A stretch of DNA of 64,000 nucleotides. Source: Gammaproteobacteria bacterium (lineage in GTDB: Bacteria; Pseudomonadota; Gammaproteobacteria; Pseudomonadales; Pseudohongiellaceae). How positions within the stretch are numbered: the stretch's first letter is position 1; each line of letters opens with the position of its first letter. Shown one piece after another: positions 35,594 through 44,183 of the stretch. The notes beneath the pieces were generated by a model. That model had not been told where the DNA came from. It ran no database searches and was given only the letters and a program-made list of their open reading frames with translations. Where the stretch lies: assembly GCA_041395725.1 (NCBI GenBank), contig JAWKZW010000001.1:4822501-4886500 (forward strand), read 5' to 3'. The translations under genes and the position numbers were made by a program.

Positions 35594-36730
35594 CTACGGT
35601 TCCAGAACCCGGTAGCCGTCCGGCGAGTACTCGATGGAACTGGGGAAGTCCAGCTCGCGGATGGTCGAATGGCCGACATAGACCGCGTCTTCAGGCTGGC
35701 GACTGCGGGCGTACTCAGCCATGAACTCGGCCTCCGATGCCCGATCGGGCAACTGCCCCTGCAGCGCCAGACGAATGACGTTCGACACCGCTCGCGGACT
35801 TTCCCGCTGCGGGTAATGGGCCGCCAGTGGCAGCAGCCAGTAGGAGCTGGGCGCAGACCGCTCATTCAAATAGGTGGTCCACACGTACTGGGAGATGCGC
35901 ACCGGGTTCACCGTGTCCTGCAGCCCCCACAGGTAGGCCACCGGTATGGGGCTGCGCGGCAGGTTGTCCAGCCAGCGCCGCTCGTTGACGGCCCGTTCCA
36001 GCAGATAGCGCCCCACATACAGCAGCGCGCCGTCGCCGTCGTTGAAGGCAAAGATATCGCTATAGGCCACCGCCTCAGGATCCCCCTCGGTCAGCCTTGG
36101 TCGCAGCCGCCGCTGGGCGATCAGCCGTGGGCCCGCCTCGGCATCCAGCAGCGCCAGCTGAAAGGGTGACAGATTAGCCAGGGGCAGGAACATGCCGCTG
36201 TTGGAAAGAAAGTGGTAATTGATGGAGTAGCCGGGGTCCGGTGTATCCAGGTAGTTACCCAGAAACGCCAGCCCGATGCTGACACCGCGATCATGGGTGT
36301 ACAGGGCAAAGTCATCCCACACCAGGATCTCTCGCACGAAGGTATCCAGCAGCCGGGCATTGTCGGCCAGCAGGTAGGAAAAGCCGTCCTGGGGCTTGTC
36401 GGAAAATCCCGAACCGGGAAAATCCAGCACCGCAATGTGGTAGTCGTCCTCCAGCAGCGGAATCAGCCGGTGATAGTCGAAGCTGGAATTGGGAAAGCCG
36501 TGCACCAGCAACAGGCGCGGGTTGGCGGGATCACCGAAGGTGCGGTAGAAGATATTGAGCGCGGCGCCATTGTTGCCGGACACCGTGGACGTCCATTCGA
36601 AGTAGCTGCCGGCACGGTACCAGTCTTCCGCCAGGGGAGAGTAGAACACCGCAGACTCATCCTGGGCAGGCGATTGTATCGGCAGCAGCGCCATCAGCAG
36701 GGTCACTATCAGGGCGGACAGTCTGTTCAT
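35594..36730 (-). CDS. Secreted alpha/beta hydrolase, haloalkane dehalogenase/epoxide hydrolase-like
   Basis: The protein has 378 residues with a signal peptide (ends SPAQ). The oxyanion region LLVHGFPNSSFDYHRL and the nucleophile elbow YTHDRGVSIG carry an aspartate, not a serine. That places it with haloalkane dehalogenases and epoxide hydrolases rather than esterases. The natural substrate is unknown. It is divergent from an esterase-type hydrolase with a 224-bp gap. Confidence 0.82.
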   Translation of the reverse strand: MNRLSALIVTLLMALLPIQSPAQDESAVFYSPLAEDWYRAGSYFEWTSTVSGNNGAALNIFYRTFGDPANPRLLLVHGFPNSSFDYHRLIPLLEDDYHIAVLDFPGSGFSDKPQDGFSYLLADNARLLDTFVREILVWDDFALYTHDRGVSIGLAFLGNYLDTPDPGYSINYHFLSNSGMFLPLANLSPFQLALLDAEAGPRLIAQRRLRPRLTEGDPEAVAYSDIFAFNDGDGALLYVGRYLLERAVNERRWLDNLPRSPIPVAYLWGLQDTVNPVRISQYVWTTYLNERSAPSSYWLLPLAAHYPQRESPRAVSNVIRLALQGQLPDRASEAEFMAEYARSRQPEDAVYVGHSTIRELDFPSSIEYSPDGYRVLEP

Positions 36731-36821
36731 GGGCGATCTCCAGGCTCTGCCTGGCGCTTCCAGGCTGTTACAAAATTTACTTTCCTGTATGGTTTCTGAT
36801 TCATTTAAACGTCACAGCACT

Positions 36822-36860
36822 TTCTTTTAAACTTGTTCTTTTAAACTTGTTCTTTTAAAC
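36822..36860. repeat. 14-bp tandem repeat, nearly three copies
   Basis: The unit TTCTTTTAAACTTG occurs at 36822, 36836 and (partial) 36850, in the divergent region between the two hydrolase genes. This could alter promoter spacing for either gene. Confidence 0.85.
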
Positions 36861-36954
36861 CTGATAGCCAGGCCAGCAGTTTATGCCAGGACAGACTGCA
36901 ATAACAGGCAGTCAAACCACCGGGCTGGCCCGGCAACGCAGCGAGGAAACACTG

Positions 36955-37773
36955 ATGACCCAGATCCGATCCACCACCCTGGTCACCGCCCTGGTTTTTG
37001 CCTGCCTCACGCTGACCGCCCGGGCCGAGACCGCCCGCGACGTTATCTACGGCCACAAGGACGGCATGGGTCTGGTGATGGATGTCTACCAGCCCAACGG
37101 CTTCTCCAACGGCGCCGGCGTCGCCTACCTGATCAGCGGCGGCTGGATGTCCAGCCTGGGCATGCAGCAGGCCTACGAAAGCATGTTCATGCCGCTGGTC
37201 AACGAGGGCTTTACGGTGTTCGCCGTGCGCCACGGCAGCGGCCCCCGCTACAAGGTGCCGGACGCCTGGAGCGACGTGTCGCAGGCCTTCCAGTACATCG
37301 GCGCCCACGCCAGTGACTACGGCGTCGACCCGGCGCGCATCGGCGTCTCCGGCATCAGCGCCGGCGGCCACCTGTCACTGCTGCTGGGTCTGAACGACCA
37401 CACCGCCAGCGGTGAGCCGGATGCCTTCCGCCCCGCCGCCGTGGTGGCCTACATGCCGCCCACCGACCTGCGCGGCATGGCCGGCCCCAACTCCAGTTTC
37501 GGCGCACTGGACTTCGACCCGGCCCAGGAAGCCACCCTCTCCCCCATCGACTACGTCAGCAGCGACGACCCACCGATATTGCTGATCCACGGCAACGCCG
37601 ACGAACTGGTGCCCATCCGCCACAGCGAACGCCTGTTTTCCGCCCTGCAGAAAGCCGACGTGACCTCCGAGTTTCTGGTCATGCAGGGAGCGCCACACGG
37701 ATTGTTCACCGGCCAGGCGGCGGAGATTGCTGCTATCTCATTGCTGGGGTGGTTTCAGCGGCATTTGAAATAA
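36955..37773 (+). CDS. Exported alpha/beta hydrolase (esterase/lipase-like)
   Basis: The ATG at 36955 is preferred: GAGGA lies upstream and a signal peptide (ends ARAE) follows, giving 272 residues. The catalytic serine is in GVSGISAGGHLSL. The acid and histidine lie in DDPPILLIHGNADELVPI and GAPHGLF. It resembles the BD-FAE type of short-chain esterases. The substrate is unknown. Confidence 0.85.
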   Translation: MTQIRSTTLVTALVFACLTLTARAETARDVIYGHKDGMGLVMDVYQPNGFSNGAGVAYLISGGWMSSLGMQQAYESMFMPLVNEGFTVFAVRHGSGPRYKVPDAWSDVSQAFQYIGAHASDYGVDPARIGVSGISAGGHLSLLLGLNDHTASGEPDAFRPAAVVAYMPPTDLRGMAGPNSSFGALDFDPAQEATLSPIDYVSSDDPPILLIHGNADELVPIRHSERLFSALQKADVTSEFLVMQGAPHGLFTGQAAEIAAISLLGWFQRHLK

Positions 37774-37796
37774 ATAGATGTCGAAACAGTGATTCG

Positions 37797-38084
37797 CTAC
37801 CACAAATCCAGAAACACGGCCGGGTGCTGCTCAGCAATCCGCAGCAGCGCCAGGGCCGGCCCCTGAGGGCGCCTGCGCCCCTGCTCCCAATCCTGCAGAG
37901 TCCGCACGCTGACTCCCAGGAGCCCGGCAAACTGATCCTGGGAAAGCGCCAGCCGCTCCCGGATTATCTGAGGAGCACAGGGCTCCGAGAGAGTCTCAGT
38001 TCGCAGACTGATCTCACCGGCTTTGAAGCGCCTGATTTCGTCCAGCCCCTGACGAATTTCCTTACCAAGATTGCGATTCGTCAT
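37797..38084 (-). CDS. XRE/HTH antitoxin (HigA/NadS-like)
   Basis: The 95-residue protein has a Cro/C1 helix-turn-helix (LALSQDQFAGLLGVSVRTLQ, WEQGRRRPQGPALALLRI) at its C-terminal half. Its start overlaps the end of the upstream toxin gene by 23 bp, the toxin-first arrangement of higBA-type loci. It should neutralise the toxin and repress the pair. Confidence 0.88.
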   Translation of the reverse strand: MTNRNLGKEIRQGLDEIRRFKAGEISLRTETLSEPCAPQIIRERLALSQDQFAGLLGVSVRTLQDWEQGRRRPQGPALALLRIAEQHPAVFLDLW

Positions 38085-38400
38085 CTTTTAAATTCCTGCT
38101 TATTTCCTTCAAATCCTTTGTCGATATGTTGGCACGTTCCGACTTCGAATATACCGTCAATAACCAGATTTCATCAGCAGTCTTTTTCCAAAAGTAAATA
38201 ATTCGCACACCGCCACTTTTACCTTTGTGCCTGTTCTTAAGATCACCGGCCCATTGAATCTTGCGTAACCCACCGCTGCCTCTGATAAGGCTCCCGGCAT
38301 CTGGCTGCTGCAACAAGTATTCCTGCAAAAGCAACAAGTCTTCGTCCGAAAGATAGGCCGGCAATAACTTGCTGAACGTCCGTGTTTCTATAAATAACAT
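38062..38400 (-). CDS. RelE/HigB-type toxin
   Basis: The 112-residue protein has the RelE-fold pattern LLLLQEYLLQQPDAGSLIRG, GLRKIQWAG, KSGGVRIIYFWKK and IWLLTVYSKSE. It is a likely ribosome-dependent mRNA endonuclease. The ATG at 38400 gives the family-like N-terminus. It overlaps the antitoxin gene, consistent with a functional pair just upstream of the tmRNA gene, whose product rescues ribosomes stalled on cut mRNAs. Confidence 0.85.
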   Translation of the reverse strand: MLFIETRTFSKLLPAYLSDEDLLLLQEYLLQQPDAGSLIRGSGGLRKIQWAGDLKNRHKGKSGGVRIIYFWKKTADEIWLLTVYSKSERANISTKDLKEISRNLKDDESQSW

Positions 38401-38853
38401 AGCTCTGGAAGTACGGCAATGCCGTATATGCCAACAATTAGTGCTCCAGAGATAAAAGTAGTCAGCCAGCCACTGAATCGCCAGGATTTGACCATTCAAG
38501 GATGGATCACAGGAACGAGGGTGAATTAATGGCTTAAGCCCCCAACCTGCAATCCCACATAGATAATCTCCTGCTTTGCCGGTGCTATTACCACTCTTAG
38601 CGTCCGCCGGCGACCACTAAGCCAGCACCCGAACCAACTTGAAAAAGTCTCACCGAGGGCCAATATAGATACAACGGCGCAGGCAACTGATACACTGCGC
38701 ACGCAGATCTGACGGGGAGCGCCGCCAGGGCTGCGAACGAAACAGACCGGCATACCGGTCTTGTAAGGTGGTGAAAAGAATCCCAACGCTGACGGGATTC
38801 AGTTTTCACCGGTAAGGGCTCAACGGAAAGAACCGGGTTCTTACGCAGGTTTT
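38401..38853. other. Gene-poor region between the toxin gene and ssrA
   Basis: No convincing gene is present; the short frames have no recognisable features. The region should hold the toxin-antitoxin promoter (minus strand) and the ssrA promoter (plus strand), but I could not fix either. A small hairpin (AAGAACC/GGTTCTT, around 38829-38842) lies just upstream of ssrA. Confidence 0.5.
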
Positions 38854-39213
38854 GGGGGCGATTCGGATTCGACGCCGGTGCCAAACCCTGAGGTGCATGT
38901 CGAGAGGGTAGTAAGTCTCGTAAATCAATTACTACAACTTTATAGTTGCCAACGACGACAACTACGCTCTAGCAGCCTAAAAGGCCGCTAGCGATTGCCA
39001 CCGGGATGCCTGTAAACCAGTGATCGCAATCGTCATATAGAACAGGATCGCGAGGGAGGTTCGTCTGGGACCAAACCGCTAAAAAGTACCAGGCTCGCCC
39101 AAGTCACCCTGCCCGTCGGGCGGACACGGGTTAACTCAATAGACGACGCTAAACATGTAGAGCCAAAGGCAGCGGACTGACGGACGGGGGTTCAACTCCC
39201 CCCGCCTCCACCA
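38854..39213 (+). ncRNA. ssrA: Transfer-messenger RNA (tmRNA)
   Basis: The 360-nt tmRNA rescues stalled ribosomes and tags their products. Its 5' GGGGGCG (38854-38860) pairs with the 3' acceptor strand CGCCTCC next to the encoded ACCA end. The T-loop GGTTCAACTCC is present. The tag frame (38948-38980) reads ANDDNYALAA followed by TAA, one residue different from the E. coli tag. SmpB is encoded nearby. The 3' end is the attachment site of the island that follows. Confidence 0.97.
39190..39213 (+). other. Putative attL site at the tmRNA 3' end
   Basis: The tmRNA T-arm and acceptor end are directly followed by an integrase gene 160 bp away and a compositional shift to AT-rich DNA. P4-type integrases often use the ssrA 3' end. 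No second copy of this sequence occurs by base 64000, so attR is outside the window. Short direct repeats (CGACGTCCA at 39227 and 39237) may be integrase arm sites. Confidence 0.7.
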
Positions 39214-39372
39214 ACACCCTATCTAGCGACGTCCAACGACGTCCACCATCTCTCTGATTTATTTACATTTTTTCCATTTTTTGGTTTAATGGTGTCCATC
39301 GCCATTTTGCTACATTTTTCGGTTTTTGCAACATGGGATGCAACAAATTAGTTCAACTCTCAGCCAAAAAAC

Positions 39373-40578
39373 ATGCCCAAATCGATCAAAAGATTGACCA
39401 ATACGCAGGTCGAAAATGCTAAGCCGAAGGACAAGGAGTACAACCTTGCACACGGCAACGGACTCTACCTTCGCGTCATGCCTAGCGGCTCAAAAACTTG
39501 GTTGTTTCAATACTCAAACCCTTATACGAAAAGACGAACAAATATCAGCCTCGGGAAATATCCCGAAGTTTCTCTTTCACAAGCCAGCAGAACTCGTACC
39601 GAATTTCGGGAGTTACTGGCTGCCGGAGTCGACCCGAAACAACATAGAGAAAGAGCCGCCCAGGAAAAGCTCGAGGCAATTCTCAATACACTGAAGCATA
39701 TCGCGCTCGACTGGTTGGAAACCAAGAAGCCGAAGGTAACTCCAGATTATGCTGTGGATTTAGAACGCGCATTGGAACTTCACATTTTCCCATACCTGGG
39801 TAATCGCCCGATCGGCGAGATCCGTGTAAAAGAATTCCGCGAGACGCTTCAACCGCTAGTCAAACAAGGTAAGCTCGAAACTATCAAGCGCCTGCTTCAA
39901 GTTCTCAATCAGATAATGGAACACGCTCTATTGTTGGAGATAATCGAAACAAACCGGATTAGATCTCTTAAAAACCTTTTTCCCTCCCCTGAGCGAAAAC
40001 ATCTCGCTTCTATTACTCCAGATGAGCTGCCTGCTTTAATGAAGGCAATAAAGACCGCAAATATTCGGATCGTTACTCGCGCTCTTATTGAGTGGCAGCT
40101 TCACACAATGACAAGACCAGCAGAGGCTGCGGGTGCCAGGTGGGATGAGATTGATTTCGAGAAGAAAATTTGGACGATTCCAGCGGAACGAATGAAACGC
40201 CGCAGGGAACATAGAGTGCCCTTGACAGATGAAACGCTGAAAATCCTTGAGGAAATCAAACCCTTCAGTGGTCATAGGGAGTATGTATTTCCCGCAGATC
40301 GAAATCCTAGAAAGCCGACCAACAGTCAAAATACCAATATGGCACTGAAGCGCATGGGCTTTAAGGGAAAATTGGTCGCACATGGTTTTCGGTCTCTCGC
40401 CAGTACAACTCTCAACGAGCAGAGATTCGACCCCGAGCTCATCGAAATAGCGCTTGCCCACGTCGATAAAAACCAAGTTAGGGCAGCATATCAACGTTCG
40501 GACTTCTTAGAGCAAAGAAGAGAAATGATGGAATGGTGGTCTATGCGCATCCATAAGGCACAATCAGAACTAAGCTAA
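39373..40578 (+). CDS. int: P4-type tyrosine integrase
   Basis: The 401-residue site-specific recombinase has an N-terminal DUF4102 arm-binding domain (GLYLRVMPSGSKTWLFQY, ISLGKYPEVSL). The catalytic domain has Arg248 (TMTRPAE), the His337-x-x-Arg340 box (HGFRS), His363 and the nucleophile Tyr373 (RAAYQRSD). It is adjacent to the ssrA attachment site and reads into the island. All catalytic residues are present, so it is probably active. Confidence 0.95.
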   Translation: MPKSIKRLTNTQVENAKPKDKEYNLAHGNGLYLRVMPSGSKTWLFQYSNPYTKRRTNISLGKYPEVSLSQASRTRTEFRELLAAGVDPKQHRERAAQEKLEAILNTLKHIALDWLETKKPKVTPDYAVDLERALELHIFPYLGNRPIGEIRVKEFRETLQPLVKQGKLETIKRLLQVLNQIMEHALLLEIIETNRIRSLKNLFPSPERKHLASITPDELPALMKAIKTANIRIVTRALIEWQLHTMTRPAEAAGARWDEIDFEKKIWTIPAERMKRRREHRVPLTDETLKILEEIKPFSGHREYVFPADRNPRKPTNSQNTNMALKRMGFKGKLVAHGFRSLASTTLNEQRFDPELIEIALAHVDKNQVRAAYQRSDFLEQRREMMEWWSMRIHKAQSELS

Positions 40579-40717
40579 ACAAAGCGGAATATAGTTCCGT
40601 GGACTATATTCCTCTGGACTCCCCCTGCGGTATCTTACAACATCAATTAGCCAGAAGGCCGCAATTAAAATAATTACCCAATTTAAAAAGTGCTAAAGTC
40701 CAGCTGGTAAATCATCA

Positions 40718-40763
40718 GTTACCATTGCTATACAACTACACAGGAGTACATAGCAATGGTAAC
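40718..40763 (+). promoter_or_regulatory. Perfect hairpin over the alpA ribosome site and start codon
   Basis: GTTACCATTGCTAT (40718-40731) and ATAGCAATGGTAAC (40750-40763) are exact complements with an 18-base loop. The loop contains the CAGGAG ribosome-binding site and the start codon of alpA lies in the 3' arm. As RNA it would hide the ATG; as DNA it could be an operator for a dimeric regulator. Confidence 0.85.
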
Positions 40764-40965
40764 GATTCTCCGCCTCCCTGAGGTAAAAGAACGAACTGGA
40801 TTAAGCAGATCTACTATTTATAACCTGCAAAATCCCAATCATAAACAATACGATCCAAGCTTCCCTAAATCATTCCCTCTCGGTGCACGACTTGTAGGCT
40901 GGTCATCTGACTCAGTCGACGCGTGGATCAAAAAAACAATTCAACAAGAGGTGACGCGGCGATGA
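40756..40965 (+). CDS. alpA: AlpA-family phage/satellite regulator
   Basis: The 69-residue MerR-like winged-helix protein has RLPEVKERTGLSRSTIYNLQ, followed by the LGARLVGWSSDSVDAWIK motif of AlpA proteins. These act as activators or excisionase-like factors in P4-type and other satellites. Its stop overlaps the start of the primase gene in an ATGA, and its own start is embedded in a perfect hairpin. Confidence 0.9.
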   Translation: MVTILRLPEVKERTGLSRSTIYNLQNPNHKQYDPSFPKSFPLGARLVGWSSDSVDAWIKKTIQQEVTRR

Positions 40966-43427
40966 CTCCAAATAAAAGCGAAGCACAGCGTCACCTATCA
41001 CTTCTAGACAACAAAGCAACTACTTTCACGTTCCTAACATTTGACGATGACTCAGATCGGCGAGATCGATCTTTGACGAAGGAATTGCATGGTTCCCTAG
41101 ATGAGCACTGGGATCAACTTAGCGCCCTCAATTTGGCTGGCGCAGGAATTTTTATTACTGTAAACGAGACTGACGGGAAGGGGCGCAAATCAGAAAATAT
41201 TAAGCGAATAAGAGCTCTTTGGGTTGACGACGACGGAGATGGGATAAAGCCAGACTTCTCGCACTTTACAGTGGTTACCTCCCTCGGTAAGTATCATCAC
41301 TATGTATTAGTAGATGGCTTGGCACCAGAAGAATTTGAGCCTTATCAGCAATACATGGTCGAAGCTTTTAATAGCGACCCCAACGCTAAGGATAGAGCCC
41401 GTGTTCTTCGATTAGCCGGGTTTTACCATCAAAAGGCAAATAAAACTAAAGGCGTGGTTAGAATCCCGTTCATGGTCCGCCTCGTGGAATCAAACGAAAA
41501 TCCACCCCTGGACAAAAGTGCAATCTCAGTCCCTGGGGAGGAGAAATCCAATTTCATACAACCCTGCGAGCAGCTGACAGATGAGCTCGCGGAAGAACTT
41601 CAAAGCGCAATTAAGCATTTAGACCTAGGCGAGCGGGCTTTATGGATCGAAACTGGTTCAGCACTAAAAAGTCTTGGCGACGCAGCATTTTCCATCTGGC
41701 ACGATCGATCAGCGGAATGCCAAAACTATGTAGACATGAACGATTGTCTGATAACCTGGAATAGCTTGTCATCGGATAGGACTAACTATAAATCAATATT
41801 TGCTAAAGCTCAGCGCAATGGCTGGGTGAATCCAAAAAGTAGGTTGGCCCGCGGTCCAGAGGTTTTCAACGCCTCCCTTTCGACACCCCTACCTACTACG
41901 AAGATAATTCATATCACCGATACCCCGCTAGATAAGCGAGTACAAAAGGCAGCTGACTCGCTTGCCGAAATGGCACCACCAACAGTCTTTCAACGAGCAC
42001 AACGTTTAGTCGAAGTCATCTCCGCCGGGGGTACTGAAAGTTCCGGGATAGCTACCATAAGGCAGCTAAAATCGGCAGGCCTGAGAGTATTACTTAGCGA
42101 GGTAGCAACCTGGTTAAGAGGAACTTCTTCTAAATCAACAAACCCCTGTGAAATAACAGTGGCAGGCTTACTGGAATCACCAAATAAATGGAAGCGAATT
42201 CCTCAGCTAGCCGGTTTAGGTGATGTTCCCGTTTTGAAGCCAAACGGCCAACTTGTGAATGCTAATGGTTATGATCCAGATACTGGACTGTATCTCACAG
42301 GTTCGGTACCCGGTTTAACGGTACCGAATTCACCTTCGAGCGATGAAGTAAAGGCTGCAAGCGAGCGTTTACTGGAGGTGTTTAGCGAGTTCCCTTTCGT
42401 AGATCATGATCAAGACAAGTCTGTACTTCTTTCATACATGATGACAATGGTCATCCGAGCCGAACTACCTACTGCACCAATGTTCGCTATTGATGCAAGC
42501 ACTCCAGGTAGCGGTAAAGACCTATTGGTGAATTGTGCAAATCTGGTCGTACGCGGGAGAAGACCATCCATAATGCCTCCAGTGAAAGGTTCCGCTGCGG
42601 AGGAAGAGACGAGAAAGCGCATTACAGCGATGTTGAGCCGGGGCGACTCTTCTGTTGTTCTCGACAACTGGACAACTCCAGTGGGAGGCGAATCCATGAA
42701 TGTACTTCTAACCTCCGAAATCTGGTCAGACAGAATTCTGGGTAGTAGTGAAACCATCAGTTTACCAACAAAAGTTACGCTGGCAGCAACCGGAAACAAC
42801 TTAGTGATGAAAGGTGACATGACTAGGCGATCGCTGACATTAAGGTTAAGCCCAAACGTTGAAAGACCAGAATTGAGAAATTTTAAGATTACCGGCCTCG
42901 AAACCTATGTGATAAATAACAGAGCCGAATTGATTTCGGCGCTATTCACAATTTTTAGAGCGTATCAACTAGCAGGCTCTCCCCAAGTCAATTCTGCAGC
43001 TCTGGGAAGTTTCGAAGAATGGTATAGGAGAATTGCGTCTTGCTTGCTTTGGCTCGGATATAAAAACCCCATTGATTCACAGGACCGGCTACGAAATGTA
43101 GACCCAGACAAGGCACTGCTGAACGACTTACTTAGCCTTTTGTCAGTTGTTTACCCCAATAGCGTTTCTTTCCAGGTTTCAGATCTTTCACAAATACCTC
43201 CAGTCGCGACAGGAGAGCAAGGGCGGCTACGTACACTTATTTCTGAAATAGCTCCAGGAACAGACGGCATTAATAGAATTCGCCTGGGAAAACAGTTGAA
43301 TAGGTTCGTGGACCGAATGGTAGATGGGCTCGTTCTGAGGAGACTCGATCGAGCCGGGAGCACAAACGTTTCTCTGAGCTACATGGTTTGTAAGGCTAAC
43401 GAAGTAAACGATCGCGCAACCAACTAG
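40962..43427 (+). CDS. Satellite/phage primase-helicase
   Basis: The 821-residue protein has an N-terminal primase-polymerase-like region (RALWVDDDGDG, FTVVTSLGKYHHYVLVDGL, RARVLRLAGFYHQK), a PriCT-like helical part around residues 200-290 and a C-terminal ATPase. The ATPase has a Walker A of the form TPGSGKD (residues 514-520) and a Walker B VVLDNW (about 565-570). It should start replication of the excised element. It is translationally coupled to alpA (ATGA overlap). The following 270 bp is AT-rich with repeated CCCCTAG-type motifs and no gene. Confidence 0.82.
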   Translation: MTPNKSEAQRHLSLLDNKATTFTFLTFDDDSDRRDRSLTKELHGSLDEHWDQLSALNLAGAGIFITVNETDGKGRKSENIKRIRALWVDDDGDGIKPDFSHFTVVTSLGKYHHYVLVDGLAPEEFEPYQQYMVEAFNSDPNAKDRARVLRLAGFYHQKANKTKGVVRIPFMVRLVESNENPPLDKSAISVPGEEKSNFIQPCEQLTDELAEELQSAIKHLDLGERALWIETGSALKSLGDAAFSIWHDRSAECQNYVDMNDCLITWNSLSSDRTNYKSIFAKAQRNGWVNPKSRLARGPEVFNASLSTPLPTTKIIHITDTPLDKRVQKAADSLAEMAPPTVFQRAQRLVEVISAGGTESSGIATIRQLKSAGLRVLLSEVATWLRGTSSKSTNPCEITVAGLLESPNKWKRIPQLAGLGDVPVLKPNGQLVNANGYDPDTGLYLTGSVPGLTVPNSPSSDEVKAASERLLEVFSEFPFVDHDQDKSVLLSYMMTMVIRAELPTAPMFAIDASTPGSGKDLLVNCANLVVRGRRPSIMPPVKGSAAEEETRKRITAMLSRGDSSVVLDNWTTPVGGESMNVLLTSEIWSDRILGSSETISLPTKVTLAATGNNLVMKGDMTRRSLTLRLSPNVERPELRNFKITGLETYVINNRAELISALFTIFRAYQLAGSPQVNSAALGSFEEWYRRIASCLLWLGYKNPIDSQDRLRNVDPDKALLNDLLSLLSVVYPNSVSFQVSDLSQIPPVATGEQGRLRTLISEIAPGTDGINRIRLGKQLNRFVDRMVDGLVLRRLDRAGSTNVSLSYMVCKANEVNDRATN

Positions 43428-43703
43428 ATGATTAATCGAACTATTGGAAATAGGTTCTAGTACTTAAAAACCTAGCGTATCCCCTAGCTCCATTACGGTC
43501 CAACAAGGTTTCATGACGTCCGATTTAGGGAATATAGGATTTTAGGTGACTACTAGATAGCGTAATAAAAATTATATATGAATGAGTATATAGAGCTCTA
43601 GTTTTCTACCTTGCCCCTAGATCCCCTAGCTAAATAGATGCTTTTTTTTGATGCGCGTGTTCGGCAAGTGGTAAGTATGACCTAATATGAATGGTTGATG
43701 ATT

Positions 43704-44183
43704 ATGTCCAAGTTAACAGATAAACAAAAAGCGTTCGTCGACGAATATCTAGTCGACCTGAACGCAACGCAAGCTGCAATCCGTGCTGGCTATAGTTCAA
43801 AAACAGCTAAACAAATAGGCACTGAGAACCTATCAAAACCTGTCGTTGCCGAAGCCATCCAAGAAGCGCTTACAGAACGGTCGGAACGCACTGGTATAAA
43901 GGCTGACTATGTCTTGAAACAAGCAATAAAGTTGCATGAGAGATGCATGCAAGAAGTACGTCCGGTTACTGATAGTAGGGGGAATCACATTAAGGAGGAT
44001 GGCCGTCCCGTCTATGCATTCAATGCGGCTGCCGCTGCCAGAGCGCTGCAGTTGATAGGCAATCACATCGACATCCAAGCTTTCCAAGCCAAGAAGATCG
44101 TGTCTGGGCCTAACGGGGATCCTATCCAAGTCGACCACCAGTTCACAGTGGAGTTCATAGATGCCAAATCTAAAGATAAATAG
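43704..44183 (+). CDS. terS: Terminase small subunit
   Basis: The 159-residue DNA-recognition subunit of a packaging terminase has the terminase_2 pattern LTDKQKAFVDEYLVDLNATQAAIRAGYS followed by a helical oligomerisation region. An in-frame ATG also lies at 43698. It overlaps terL by 23 bp. In phage satellites a self-encoded TerS redirects helper-phage packaging. Confidence 0.92.
   Translation: MSKLTDKQKAFVDEYLVDLNATQAAIRAGYSSKTAKQIGTENLSKPVVAEAIQEALTERSERTGIKADYVLKQAIKLHERCMQEVRPVTDSRGNHIKEDGRPVYAFNAAAAARALQLIGNHIDIQAFQAKKIVSGPNGDPIQVDHQFTVEFIDAKSKDK

Noticed and set aside
43428..43697. cos/pac site in front of terS
   Set aside because: CCCCTAG-like repeats exist but nothing shows they are a terminase site, so it is not listed as a feature.
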